A stretch of DNA of 64,000 bases from Shewanella sp. VB17. Lineage in GTDB: Bacteria > Pseudomonadota > Gammaproteobacteria > Enterobacterales > Shewanellaceae. Below, piece by piece: positions 46,491 through 55,974 of the stretch (positions are counted from its first letter, which is position 1; the number at the start of each line of letters is the position of its first letter). Both the position numbers and the translations under genes were made by a program. The DNA is taken from positions 3,906,001 through 3,970,000 of the forward strand of contig NZ_JABRVS010000001.1 in NCBI RefSeq assembly GCF_013248905.1, read 5' to 3'. The notes under the pieces were generated by a model, which saw nothing but the letters and a program-made list of their open reading frames with translations, was not told the origin of the DNA and did not search any database.

Positions 46491-47499
46491 ATGAAACAAG
46501 TTAGATCACTGTTAGAACATGAGTTCACTACGCTGGAAGAAGCATTCAAAAATCATCCTAAACATCGTTGTAGAACGCGTGTTCATGCAATATTGAGTAG
46601 TTATCATGGATTCAGTCTCAAGCAAATTGCACAAATATTATTGGTAAAACCCGGCACCGTATCTGGATGGATAGATCTATGGTTTGATTTGGGGATCAGC
46701 TTTCTTTATGACGGTAAGCGAACTGGACGACCAGAAATCTATAATGAAGCTGAAAACTTACAGTTAAAAGAGTGGGTCGATGATGAGCCTTATCAACTTA
46801 AACGAGCTCAGGCGATAATGGCATCAGAAACAGAAAAAAAAGTCAGTAAATCAACGATAAAAAGAACATTAAAAAAAATTCAATTATAGCTATAAACGTG
46901 CCAGACATAGCCTAAAAAATCAACGTTCTGAATCAGACTTTTTAGATTGTCAGCAAACATTAGCAGGCCTCATTACAGCTGAAGAGGCTGGGAGAATTGA
47001 GCTCTTTTATTTTGATGAGTCTGGCTTTAGCCAGAAGTCAAACTTACCCAGCGCTTGGTCTCCAAAAGGAGAGCCGTTAGTGATGCCTTCATACTCTCAT
47101 AGCAAGAGGCTTAATGTACTTGGTTTTTTAAGTAGAAAAGGAACACTTGTTTACCATACCACTGAAAGTAAAGTGAATACCGAGGTTGTTATAGAAGCTT
47201 TTGAGCACTTCATATCGACTAAACATCTTGATAAATTAACGATTATCTACCTTGATAATGCTTCATTTCATCGCGCTAAGCGTTTTAAAGAAAAGTGCTA
47301 TGAATGGTTACTAAAAGGGCTTGTCATTATGTATTTACCTGCTTATTCTCCCGAACTCAATATCATTGAAATACTCTGGAAAAAGATCAAATATGAATGG
47401 CTATCTTGCCATGCTTTTATCACGTTTGAGACGCTAAAAAATAGTGTGAAAGACATACTGGATAATTATCAGTCTAAATATTCGATAACTTTTAGTTAA
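46491..47499 (+). pseudogene. IS630 transposase, two frames joined at an A8 run
   Basis: The first frame (46491-46889, 132 residues) holds the helix-turn-helix part: FSLKQIAQILLVKPGTVSGWIDLWFD, then GRPEIYNEAENLQLKEWVDDEPYQL. It hits a stop just after a run of eight A at 46871-46878. Skipping one A gives a second frame starting FNYSYKRARHS that runs to 47499 with the DDE triad: LFYFDESGFS, IIYLDNASFH and YSPELNIIEILW. The total would be about 335 residues, normal for IS630. The break is either a single-A insertion or a slippery site used for regulated frameshifting; several IS630 members use the latter. Confidence 0.8.
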
Positions 47500-47507
47500 G
47501 CACTTAA
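46491..47507 (+). mobile_element. IS630-family insertion sequence
   Basis: Carries the frameshifted transposase described below. The right end is placed at or near 47507 because identity with the truncated copy at 58055-58468 stops there (both end AGTTAAGCACTTAA). The left end lies somewhere between 46310 and 46490; a match to the complement of the right end (AGTGCTT at 46317) is too short to be sure. Confidence 0.75.
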
Positions 47508-47530
47508 CGACATGCTCGTGCATGCCGTTA
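47505..47530. terminator. Hairpin between IS630 and the repeat lipoprotein
   Basis: TAACGACATGC and GCATGCCGTTA pair with one mismatch around a four-base loop. It begins at the IS end and could serve the minus-strand lipoprotein gene, which stops at 47542; a T stretch follows on the plus strand. Confidence 0.45.
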
Positions 47531-47541
47531 GGTAATTTTTG

Positions 47542-47877
47542 TTATTCATCTTTTTTGACTGGGGTTAAGCCTTTATCTCTCGATTCCACTGCTTTCTCTA
47601 AATCAAATCCGCCCATTTTCCAATTTTTAGCTTCGTCTGCATTAAAAGATTGTTTATTCCACAGTCCAGCACTTTCAACATCAAACCCTGCCATTGACCA
47701 GTTATTTGCTTTTTCTGGTGTAAAACCACTTTTTTTCCAAGTCTGTGCTTTATCAGCATTAAACCCTATCTCTTTCCATGCCGAAATATCTCTTTCTGAC
47801 ATTCCTTTCCATGTTGCTGGAGCAGAGGCGCATGCTGTAAGTATTAACACCAAAATAAGTGAGCTAAACTTTTTCAT
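47542..47877 (-). CDS. Lipoprotein made of five 13-residue W...GF repeats
   Basis: From the ATG at 47877 the product has 111 residues. A signal MKKFSSLILVLILTAC has the lipobox LTAC (Cys16). The rest is built of five repeats of exactly 13 residues with Trp at 34, 47, 60, 73 and 86, Gly-Phe (Ser-Phe in one) four residues later, and an Ala at the end: W-K-x-x-G-F-x-x-x-K-A. A weaker sixth unit may start at Trp23. The periodicity suggests a regular helix-turn stack exposed in the periplasm or on the surface. Start codons 13 codons earlier would displace the signal. I do not know a function. The gap 47878-48216 has no gene that I can support. Confidence 0.75.
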   Translation of the reverse strand: MKKFSSLILVLILTACASAPATWKGMSERDISAWKEIGFNADKAQTWKKSGFTPEKANNWSMAGFDVESAGLWNKQSFNADEAKNWKMGGFDLEKAVESRDKGLTPVKKDE

Positions 47878-48216
47878 ATCATCATCCATTGTCGTCGTGT
47901 GATAAACACTGACCATGCACCAATTTTATTGATTTATCAGTGCGATCAGATAAAAATCGCTTGGGTATTTATCATAGATAAAAATTATTTATGATGTTAA
48001 AGATAGACCTTCATATATTGAGCAGCAAGCCATCAACCAGATAATAATGGGAATAGTGATACATTACACCCTAGCTGCTAAGTATAATAACCGGACCAGA
48101 ATCAATACGAAACCTTGTTACATTGTTCGTGGTAAACTTTAAATTAGTCAAAAAATGCCATGCTCCCACCATAAAAGGTGACTAGCCTTCATTTTAATCT
48201 GCTGACAATGATGACG

Positions 48217-49563
48217 TTATACGAACCCTTCAACTGCTTTTTTTGGTATAACTGGAGAAGAAAGTAATTCAATCAACTTTTCTTTAACCCCTTTTCTATC
48301 CTCTTTATACCCTAGCCAATATTCACCTTTAATATCTTCAGTTTTAAATAGATTTTCTATTTTTTCATCAATTGTACCATCGCTTAAACGTCCAAGTTGT
48401 AACCTTAAATCATTGCTTAATATCTGCAATGATTCTTTCGCCTGCTCGTGGAGTTTATCAACAACAATAGGTCGATTAGAAGATATTTGATTAGGTGTTG
48501 TCATAATGTTAAACAATAATCTTAACCTCAAATATTTGCTCTTTAAAAAATCATTGCTAAATCTCTCACTTTCAGATTTATTCATCCCAGTTACATCGAC
48601 TTCTTTATCTAAGAAAAAACTCAATGGATCAACTTTAACAGTGGTCAAGTCGCTAGTCTCCATGGGGGGATAATATACTTTGCATCTCACTGCTTCCATC
48701 ATTTCTTCTGCACTAATAAGATGTTTAGATTCTGCTGGTACTTCATCGTCAACATTGGCACCGACTTTATCATGCAATAATGATAAAAAATGAGTAATTT
48801 TGGGAACCAAAGCTTCTTTGTGCAACAAGTAACTATTGTTATCGCAAGAAAACATCACATCAATATCTGATCCTGGCTTTTCATTACCTGAGGCGTATGA
48901 ACCATAAAGAATAGATAACCAAGTACCTCCACAACTGTCTGACAATTGATGACAAAATTTATCAATAGACTTTTTAATATCACTAGTATTTTTAATTATC
49001 TCTTCAATTTTGTTATCTAACTCTAAATACAATTTATCACTTGGAAGAATACTTTCATCACAAGAGTAGTCGTAGTTATATTGCTCACAAAAACGTAAAC
49101 GTCGACCTCCTTCGTTGGTGTCATGAGTCTCTACAATCTGATCATTTGAGGTAATGAAAGCATCTTGCCTAATATACATATTCTTGCCTTGTAAGTTCTC
49201 ACTATGCATAGACAATACCGGATACCAGTTATATTGATGGTCACTCTTTCTATCAACCTGATCAAAAATTTCTGAGTTCGGGCCACGCCTAGAGACAATG
49301 ACTTTTGCAGTATCTATCGTCAACTGATCTCCTGCATTCGTTTCCTTACTACTTAACGATTTAAATAACGAACCATCCGAAAGTTCAACAAGATGACTTT
49401 TACCTACGGTTTTAATTTCTAGACTATTTATTTTTTTATCTTTAAATTCTAAATTCCCTTCGCTAATACTCGAACGCCTTTCAGAGCTGACTCGGGTAAC
49501 TTCCCTCCCATCCCTACCAATATCATCACCTCTGAAGCTGTGACTCCTTGAGATACTAATCAT
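48217..49563 (-). CDS. Nucleotidyltransferase-fold protein, 448 residues
   Basis: The middle of the protein holds the Pol-beta-type nucleotidyltransferase signature LYGSYASGNEKPGSDIDVMF: Gly221-Ser222 and Asp233-x-Asp235, the metal-binding pair. A third acidic residue in NVDDEVPAE may complete the site. The N-terminal 40 residues are rich in Ser and Arg (SRSHSFRGDDIGRDGREVTR); residues 40-160 look like a separate beta-rich domain, and the C-terminal third is helical. No known family spans the whole length to my knowledge. It lies 39 bp after the PLP decarboxylase in the same direction, so the two probably form an operon. It might adenylylate or otherwise tag a small molecule or protein. Confidence 0.7.
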   Translation of the reverse strand: MISISRSHSFRGDDIGRDGREVTRVSSERRSSISEGNLEFKDKKINSLEIKTVGKSHLVELSDGSLFKSLSSKETNAGDQLTIDTAKVIVSRRGPNSEIFDQVDRKSDHQYNWYPVLSMHSENLQGKNMYIRQDAFITSNDQIVETHDTNEGGRRLRFCEQYNYDYSCDESILPSDKLYLELDNKIEEIIKNTSDIKKSIDKFCHQLSDSCGGTWLSILYGSYASGNEKPGSDIDVMFSCDNNSYLLHKEALVPKITHFLSLLHDKVGANVDDEVPAESKHLISAEEMMEAVRCKVYYPPMETSDLTTVKVDPLSFFLDKEVDVTGMNKSESERFSNDFLKSKYLRLRLLFNIMTTPNQISSNRPIVVDKLHEQAKESLQILSNDLRLQLGRLSDGTIDEKIENLFKTEDIKGEYWLGYKEDRKGVKEKLIELLSSPVIPKKAVEGFV

Positions 49564-49602
49564 AAAAACCTACCTTTTACCGTTAAATGCATATACTCAT
49601 TA

Positions 49603-51216
49603 TTATTTTATAGGATCAATAAAACTAACATTTTCAATGAGGAAATACCCCATCCTAACCTCATTTTCGTATTCAACAATCAATTTTAAAATCTCGCCGA
49701 TGATGGTTTCGCACTCATCAGAGTTTAATTTAGTTCTCATGTTGTAATAAATAAAACCATGACCTAATTCAGAGCCATAGTGTCTTCTAAAGTTTGTTAT
49801 AATACTAATGCTGGGGATATCTTGACCCTTTTGAACTTTAGACGTGATAAACTGATAGAACCCTTCATGTAATCCATTAGCTGAATATATATCTACCAAA
49901 TCATGACTTGATTTAAAGTTAAAAATGACCTCCCAACCACATGAGCTATGATTTAATACAGCTATATTTTCTTGCTCATCAAAACACTCCTTTAGCTTTT
50001 GCGCCGATTCTAGTAGTTGGCAGAGGTAATTTCTTAGCCCATTTAAACCTAGGGAATTTAACGCTGCCCATGCACTCGCAATCCCAGCCGCACTACGTGA
50101 ATTTTCTATCGTATGTGTAAAGGCAACAAGATCCCCATAAGCCAAATGACTTTTTTGTTTAGGAAATTGAGCTTCGTTAGTAATAAAGAAGCTACTCGAA
50201 TAAGGGCATAATGCATTTTTATGAAAATCAACCCCCAGCGAATCAAACCGATGAATAGACGAAAACTTGTCCGTCACTTGCTTAAGTTTGCCAATCACCT
50301 TTTGGGGTGTTTCAAAACGGTCAAAAAAGTCTTGGGCATCATGGATTAAACTGAACCATAACCAACCAATAACACTATCTAAATGTAAGTATGGAGTATA
50401 ATCTAAGTGATGATTTTTAACGATTTCTTCTACCGTTGAAAAAATAGTCTCAGTGTTATCACAAACAAAATCTAATGTCGTTCCACCGCATGCGATTATT
50501 GCAGCGACTCGTTTACCATTTTTAATTTGCGTCAAAAACGCATCAGTAAGATCAGAATTTGATAAACCATTAGAAGATGAGATCGGGATCCGTACAACAC
50601 TTTGCCTGCCAAGACCGAGAAACTCACATACATGTTCAATGGAGTAATGAGCCCCTTCAGATGTTAAAATAACAAGGTCTTGAGTAACTCCTTGATTTAT
50701 ATATGTCGGACAGATACGGCTAATCGCTGACTTTATGGCATAAAGTAGGGTAACTTTTCCACCGCTGCATGAAGTCCCGAACGCCTTATCCCAGCCGACC
50801 AACTTACCTATAAATCGAGCAATCAGTTGCTCAAATAGAAGAGACTTACCTCCATAGGTATCCATTATTGAATTCACATTATAAAGCAACATTAATGAAG
50901 CTGCAGCCTGTGTTTCTGGGAGCGGCTGAGGTACCATATTATATACGGCATTATTTGACTGCGGTCTAATGCTCCCCTCTATAATTTGACTAAGATCAGC
51001 CATAGTTTCTTTATCTGATGCTCCATCAAGAGGAAAATGATAACTATCAATTAACTCTTCATAAAAAAAATTTTCTACTTTAAAGCGTGGCCCAGAACTT
51101 TGCTTAGACTCAATAGAATGGATTCCTTCTTTTAATAATTCAAGAAAATTTTCTACATGAATGTTAAAATCATCAACCTGACATGGCGTAGAGCCGCTTG
51201 AACTTAAAATATGCAT
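49603..51216 (-). CDS. PLP-dependent group II decarboxylase-like protein
   Basis: A 537-residue fold-type I enzyme of the glutamate/aromatic amino-acid decarboxylase family. The PLP site is visible: TSCSGGKVTLLYAI (phosphate-binding turn), His190 in SEGAHYSIEH that would stack on the ring, Asp280 in YLHLDSVIGW, and Lys333 in GVDFHKNALCPY as the Schiff-base lysine. The substrate cannot be predicted. The ATG at 51216 is placed five bases after GAGG; a GTG two codons earlier overlaps the ribosome site. The first gene of a two-gene unit with the nucleotidyltransferase; a perfect palindrome overlaps its likely promoter. Confidence 0.85.
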   Translation of the reverse strand: MHILSSSGSTPCQVDDFNIHVENFLELLKEGIHSIESKQSSGPRFKVENFFYEELIDSYHFPLDGASDKETMADLSQIIEGSIRPQSNNAVYNMVPQPLPETQAAASLMLLYNVNSIMDTYGGKSLLFEQLIARFIGKLVGWDKAFGTSCSGGKVTLLYAIKSAISRICPTYINQGVTQDLVILTSEGAHYSIEHVCEFLGLGRQSVVRIPISSSNGLSNSDLTDAFLTQIKNGKRVAAIIACGGTTLDFVCDNTETIFSTVEEIVKNHHLDYTPYLHLDSVIGWLWFSLIHDAQDFFDRFETPQKVIGKLKQVTDKFSSIHRFDSLGVDFHKNALCPYSSSFFITNEAQFPKQKSHLAYGDLVAFTHTIENSRSAAGIASAWAALNSLGLNGLRNYLCQLLESAQKLKECFDEQENIAVLNHSSCGWEVIFNFKSSHDLVDIYSANGLHEGFYQFITSKVQKGQDIPSISIITNFRRHYGSELGHGFIYYNMRTKLNSDECETIIGEILKLIVEYENEVRMGYFLIENVSFIDPIK

Positions 51217-51397
51217 ACACACCTCAATGCTAATTAAATATCAATTGATAAATAACACACAGCAACAAGCTTACTTTAACTTTATTAAGGTAAAGATTTT
51301 TATTAACTGAGTATTCCCTATCATTTTTACATTTTCTTGATTTAATCGTGATCCGTAACAGACGCCTATTTTAAGAAAGGTTAAAATAGCATTACCT

Positions 51398-51420
51398 GTA
51401 ATAATGGTAACCATTATTAC
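51398..51420. promoter_or_regulatory. Perfect 23-bp palindrome overlapping a predicted promoter
   Basis: GTAATAATGGT and ACCATTATTAC are exact inverted arms of 11 bp around a single A. On the minus strand TTGTCA (51438-51443), 18 bp and TAATAA (51414-51419) form a plausible sigma-70 promoter for the decarboxylase, so the palindrome covers the -10 box: the layout of a repressor operator. I cannot match it to a known regulator. Confidence 0.65.
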
Positions 51421-51866
51421 TAATACTTTCAAGCTATTGACAAATGTTTATATTAAAATGACCTTAGGTTGTTATTATGTTTAACTGAAACCAAAAAAAT
51501 TAACATCGCTAACAAAAAAACATAATGTTTTGTAAATCAATAATTATTTAAATCCCATGCACCAGAATAAAATAACACTATTTAACATTATTTCTCTTGT
51601 CCTATTTCATATATTTCCTATAAATAGCGAGTTATCAAGTACACCAGCTCATTTTATTTTTTAATCGTTAATAACAAAAAAAAACAGTATTTAACAAAAT
51701 ATAAAATATAATTAGAGATGGATATAAATTAACATATCGGTTTCATTTACCCCTTTGATTTATTAAACACTCCGAATTATATGATTACACAATAGAAAAA
51801 AATGAACCTCTTATATTTGGTTTTATTTATCCTTTTTATCAAAAATCACATTAAAAAAAGTCTCAG

Positions 51867-51913
51867 GACAGCCCATTAGTCTTATGGACATATTATAGCC
51901 ACAAGGATATGTT
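51867..51913. repeat. 47-bp dispersed repeat, copy 1
   Basis: Runs from GACAGCCCATTAGTC through CTTATGGACATATTATA to GGATATGTT and is nearly the same as 57846-57892. It is 162 bp upstream of the large gene at 52075. Confidence 0.65.
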
Positions 51914-52074
51914 GCAATTAATGCAGATACTTAGTCATAACAACAATTCTAAGCTGTAACTAACGAATTTTTGCTGCATTTCAACTTAAATACGGTTTTA
52001 GCAAGGATTATCGTATAACAGAGAGAATAATTTTTACCAATAATGAATAACTTATAATTGTAGTGGATGAAAAA

Positions 52075-54867
52075 ATGCCCCCCATTAATGCAACGTTGTC
52101 TGGAACCTCATCAATCATGATGGATGAAATGAGTGATGAGGAAAACATAGCGCCTAACGAAAAATTGACTGTTATTAAAGTTGAAAAAATAAATAAAACG
52201 AGAGAATGGAATAACGTATCTAGTCAATTTCGTCACTACACAGTGGAAACAATAACCCCAGTTAACATAAAACGGGATAAGCCATTAAAAAGCAAGAGTC
52301 ATCAGACACGCCCAATTAAACTGACTCCATCGTGCATGTTTGCTGATGTTGCCAGTACTCACGTTAATCAAGTGATAAGCCAAAAAGAAGATGCGAGTGG
52401 TGAGCATGTACTTGAAGGCTTCAGCGAAGAGTTTGATCATATGTGTAAAATATGGGAAGAGTTTATGTTGTTGGGATACAACCAAACAACGCCTGTAGTA
52501 CACAAGACTAAATTGGTTACTTTGTTAAGTATGACAAAAACACTTCATCATCACCAAAATGAAAGGTTACAAGAATTTGGTGCAAGAATTAGGCGAGTGT
52601 TAGCTCTACTCCCTGAAAATGATAACAATAAATGGATAAAAATACAGCTCAATCATGGCACAAGAAGTAAAGCGGTCGTGATGGCTGCTTTTTTAAATGC
52701 GGTGTTCAGTGCATTACTCGATGCGTCTAAAAAATTGATAGGACTTGATGAACAGCCCAAAATATGGGCAATGCAGAGTGAGATAACCAACACTGATTTA
52801 GTCAACGAAGCTGCAACTCACCTTCTTGGTGGAGTAGAGGAAATTAAGGCCGATCCGAAGGCATTTAAACGTCTTAAAGCTGAAGTGCTCTCAACATTAA
52901 CTCAAGAGAAAAAAAAGGGACTGTTAGGTCAAAAATTGCAGAGACTGCAACAAGAAGCGATAAAAAATGCGAAGGCAGAAGAAGCACATCAATTGAGGAT
53001 ATTGGCGACGAGCATACGAGTGGTGGCAAAAAAAGTAAATCCATCGAATTTAAAGGCAGTAAAACGAGTGTTTTCTTTGCAAGCACCAATATCAATAGAG
53101 AATAAAAAAAATGTGGATAATTTTCTAAGGCTTGCCTCTCGTTTACTGAGCGATTTATCCGATGAATTTGAAGATATTGGTCAGCAACTCTCCCCCCTTC
53201 CTTCTATAATAAGCCAAATTAGCTCATCGGTGACCAATAGTTTGATCGATACCTTAGTCGCTGTCGATAATCCTGAATACTTGTTTGATAAAGTCAGTTC
53301 TTCCGTTGAAAAGCATAAACAAAGATTACCTGTAATGGGAAAGCAGTTAATAGCGACAGGAAAATATGGCGTCAATAAAGTTAATCAGGGAATACGAACA
53401 CAATTAACAGAACATATTGACCGCAATGAACGAATTGTGGATTCCGTGTTGAGATCGATATTGACTCAATTATTGGATGCCAGAGAACACTTGAAAAAAA
53501 CAAGCGATCCTTTAAGCGAGACGCTAGATGAACTTAAAAAAAGTGAAGAGAAGCTTGAGGGGGAACTAGGGAGTAATTTTGTACGAAGATTTGGTTTGAG
53601 CCTTAAGGAACGAACTAGCATTGTAGACCAAGCCTTGCTAAAGGATCGAGATAAAGACAAAACATTAGTTACCTTGACGACAATATTAGATACACATTTA
53701 GAGATAAATAAGGTAATAAATACTCAAGATAGAAGGCAATGGTATGCTCTGAAAGAACATCTCACTGACAAATGTCATGCCGCACATCTAGCAGTAAAGC
53801 GAGTACATGAAATGGTATCTGATAATAATATGGATAACAAAATAAGGGCGATATTAAGTCAAGTGCCAGATGCATTACAAAATAAAGCTAAAACACAGAT
53901 TGAGGCGCTAAATAAGCTGATTATTCCAGAGGTTAAAAAGTTAAGGCAAGCGGCAAGTACACTAGAGTCAGCCACGCATTTGGCGATGAATAATCAATTA
54001 TTAGCGGCAAGTAATGAAGTGGTCAAGGCTGAGCTTTTATCGAAAGAAGCTAAAGGGTTAACAAAAATTATTAGTGCTATGTTTACAGGTGAATCACTCA
54101 ATAGTTTTTCTCGTCAGGGAAGATTAGCGAAATCAATAGCGGAATGGCTCAATAAAGTGCAAGACAATTTTACGAGTGAGCCTAAGGAAATACGGGAAAT
54201 AATTAACGGTTTGCTAATGACATTTCGCCATGGTGAAATGAAACAGAGTTTTTCTAAGTGGACAGATCCTATCGGGATCTTATTATCTGGCAGGGTCGAT
54301 AGTGCATATACCGATGCGCAAGATAATGTACTGAGATGGAATTCAAGTGCTGCAGAAATTATGAAAACAAGAACAGGATTAACAGATTACCTTATCTGTT
54401 GGGGAGAACAGAATGTCTCTTATAGTGCGGCGCTAAGTATTATAGGTGGTGCAGTGGGAGAAGGCGCAGCCGCGTTAGAATATCTAGCGTCAACAGATCC
54501 TAGGTTGCAACCTAAATTAGACTTTTTAATGGTCGCATTAGCGCCAATAACCATGGCCATTGGCGTAAGGAAGTTAAAAAAATCGGTAAAACCAGGTGAA
54601 GACTTACCCTTTGCAGAGATAAATCAATTTATCCGAGAAGAAGCCTGTAAAGCCGCGTTTAGACTCGTAACAGGACTTCTTCCCAAAGTGGGTAAGACAA
54701 GCTTGGGAGTTGCCCTTACCCTTGGCGGCATAATGAGTGGTAGAAGTCATCTCGGGCAAACACTGACAAGTCAACTCCCTCTTGATGCCGCTTATGTGAG
54801 CGGTTATTTAAGCTACCGTGCTACGAGGGAGCAAGATATTGAAGAGCGAAACTGGATACGCGTGTAG
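52075..54867 (+). CDS. Unrecognised 930-residue helical protein
   Basis: A large soluble-looking protein with no family I can name. The first 60 residues are polar and Ser/Thr/Asn-rich (MPPINATLSGTSSIMMDEMS), without a Sec signal. Residues about 100-770 are nearly all helix-forming with stretches of coiled-coil type (for example KKTSDPLSETLDELKKSEEKLEGEL). The last 150 residues hold three glycine/alanine-rich hydrophobic segments (about 782-805, 815-832 and 875-892) that could enter a membrane. Such a plan, a disordered N-terminus, a long helical body and late hydrophobic segments, is common among secreted effectors and pore-forming toxins, but this is only inference. The ATG at 52075 has GGA upstream; a GTG four codons earlier has no ribosome site. 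Confidence 0.75.
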   Translation: MPPINATLSGTSSIMMDEMSDEENIAPNEKLTVIKVEKINKTREWNNVSSQFRHYTVETITPVNIKRDKPLKSKSHQTRPIKLTPSCMFADVASTHVNQVISQKEDASGEHVLEGFSEEFDHMCKIWEEFMLLGYNQTTPVVHKTKLVTLLSMTKTLHHHQNERLQEFGARIRRVLALLPENDNNKWIKIQLNHGTRSKAVVMAAFLNAVFSALLDASKKLIGLDEQPKIWAMQSEITNTDLVNEAATHLLGGVEEIKADPKAFKRLKAEVLSTLTQEKKKGLLGQKLQRLQQEAIKNAKAEEAHQLRILATSIRVVAKKVNPSNLKAVKRVFSLQAPISIENKKNVDNFLRLASRLLSDLSDEFEDIGQQLSPLPSIISQISSSVTNSLIDTLVAVDNPEYLFDKVSSSVEKHKQRLPVMGKQLIATGKYGVNKVNQGIRTQLTEHIDRNERIVDSVLRSILTQLLDAREHLKKTSDPLSETLDELKKSEEKLEGELGSNFVRRFGLSLKERTSIVDQALLKDRDKDKTLVTLTTILDTHLEINKVINTQDRRQWYALKEHLTDKCHAAHLAVKRVHEMVSDNNMDNKIRAILSQVPDALQNKAKTQIEALNKLIIPEVKKLRQAASTLESATHLAMNNQLLAASNEVVKAELLSKEAKGLTKIISAMFTGESLNSFSRQGRLAKSIAEWLNKVQDNFTSEPKEIREIINGLLMTFRHGEMKQSFSKWTDPIGILLSGRVDSAYTDAQDNVLRWNSSAAEIMKTRTGLTDYLICWGEQNVSYSAALSIIGGAVGEGAAALEYLASTDPRLQPKLDFLMVALAPITMAIGVRKLKKSVKPGEDLPFAEINQFIREEACKAAFRLVTGLLPKVGKTSLGVALTLGGIMSGRSHLGQTLTSQLPLDAAYVSGYLSYRATREQDIEERNWIRV

Positions 54868-55097
54868 CGATAAATCATTTCCAGTGACTTGGTTCGACAA
54901 TATTATTGAGATATTTAATAACTAGAATGTTAATTGCAGATTCAACCTTGACCATTAAAACTATGGGTGGATGGTTAACCTGTATTGAACAATGATTTTT
55001 GGATAGTTTGAGTTTACATTAGTGGCAGTTCCAACCTTAAAATGGATAAATAGCCAGTCATTCTTAATCACAGAACATCCACGTGGAAAGAGACTAA

Positions 55098-55862
55098 TTA
55101 TTTATTTATTTTTTGTGTGCCGATAAGCTGTTTGGCTTGGATTAAATAAGCGTCAAATTTACCTTCAACTTTCATTTGGCGGAATATATCGGCTAATTTA
55201 AGCGCGAGATCATTGTGACGTTGATGTAGATAACCATAAACAGGATGGGTTTCAAGCTGGGTTAGCATTTGGATATTCACATTGATGAATTCAGGCGTAC
55301 TTAACAGCTCATTCACGACTTCATTCGTTTCGATGTATATATCAATTCTACCTCGAATCAATTTACGCAACGATTCGCTTCGGCTGGATGAATCACTTAA
55401 TCTGTCTGAATTAACGTATTGAGTAAGTCGTTCATGCATAAACTGCGAGCCGCGGTAATATTCTATTTTATATTGGCTGTTTTTTATATCTTGCCAAGAA
55501 TCAATTTTGATTGATGAATTGTAAGCATAAGCACTGATGTTAAATACAGAGATCGGCTCATTTATGCGCACTAGATTGGGATGTGCAGCGCCATAACCTT
55601 CATATCTCCCCATTTCACCGTCTATCCTGCCTAAATCAGCCATTCTACTGGCTCTTATCATTGGAAGGATAATGTATGAAAAATCAATGTTAAGTCGAGC
55701 AAATGCATCTCTATAAATCAACTCACCCCATTTACCATAAATATCGACTTTGGGATCGTTTACATAGGCTAAGGTAATTTCCTGACTATTGGCTTTTACC
55801 ACTATGATATTGAGCAATAACAAAATGATAATGACGCTCGTACCTTTAATCGTTTTATTCAT
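55098..55862 (-). CDS. Periplasmic solute-binding protein (SBP_bac_3 type)
   Basis: From the ATG at 55862 it encodes 254 residues with a signal peptide (KGTSVIIILLLLNIIVVKANS) and a two-lobed binding-protein layout: ITLAYVNDPKVDIYGKWGELIYRDAFARLNI, MIRASRMADLGRIDGEMGRY, LIRGRIDIYIETNEVVNELL and a C-terminal FRQMKVEGKFDAYLIQ. It looks like the transporter-like proteins common in Shewanella and Vibrio that are not next to permease genes and may act as sensors or scavengers. The open frame continues to 55985 into a repeat, so the earlier start is not real. Confidence 0.8.
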   Translation of the reverse strand: MNKTIKGTSVIIILLLLNIIVVKANSQEITLAYVNDPKVDIYGKWGELIYRDAFARLNIDFSYIILPMIRASRMADLGRIDGEMGRYEGYGAAHPNLVRINEPISVFNISAYAYNSSIKIDSWQDIKNSQYKIEYYRGSQFMHERLTQYVNSDRLSDSSSRSESLRKLIRGRIDIYIETNEVVNELLSTPEFINVNIQMLTQLETHPVYGYLHQRHNDLALKLADIFRQMKVEGKFDAYLIQAKQLIGTQKINK

Positions 55863-55974
55863 ATTTATACACCAAAGGTAATGAAGTAAAGTTAAAGTTA
55901 AGTGTAGACGAGAAGATATTTTACGAGCATAGGACGTCTTGAAAGAGGCTAAAAGAAAAATTATAGAAAAATTA

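Larger units (their letters stand above)
51217..52074. other. AT-rich divergent control region
   Basis: About 860 bp between the decarboxylase (leftward) and the 930-residue protein (rightward). It contains the 23-bp palindrome, a 47-bp dispersed repeat, and very AT-rich DNA between them with no credible gene. Confidence 0.6.

Noticed and set aside
48217..54867. A defence island or toxin-antitoxin pair based on the nucleotidyltransferase
   Set aside because: The nucleotidyltransferase is 448 residues long with extra domains and is paired with a metabolic-type enzyme; no small HEPN or antitoxin partner is present.
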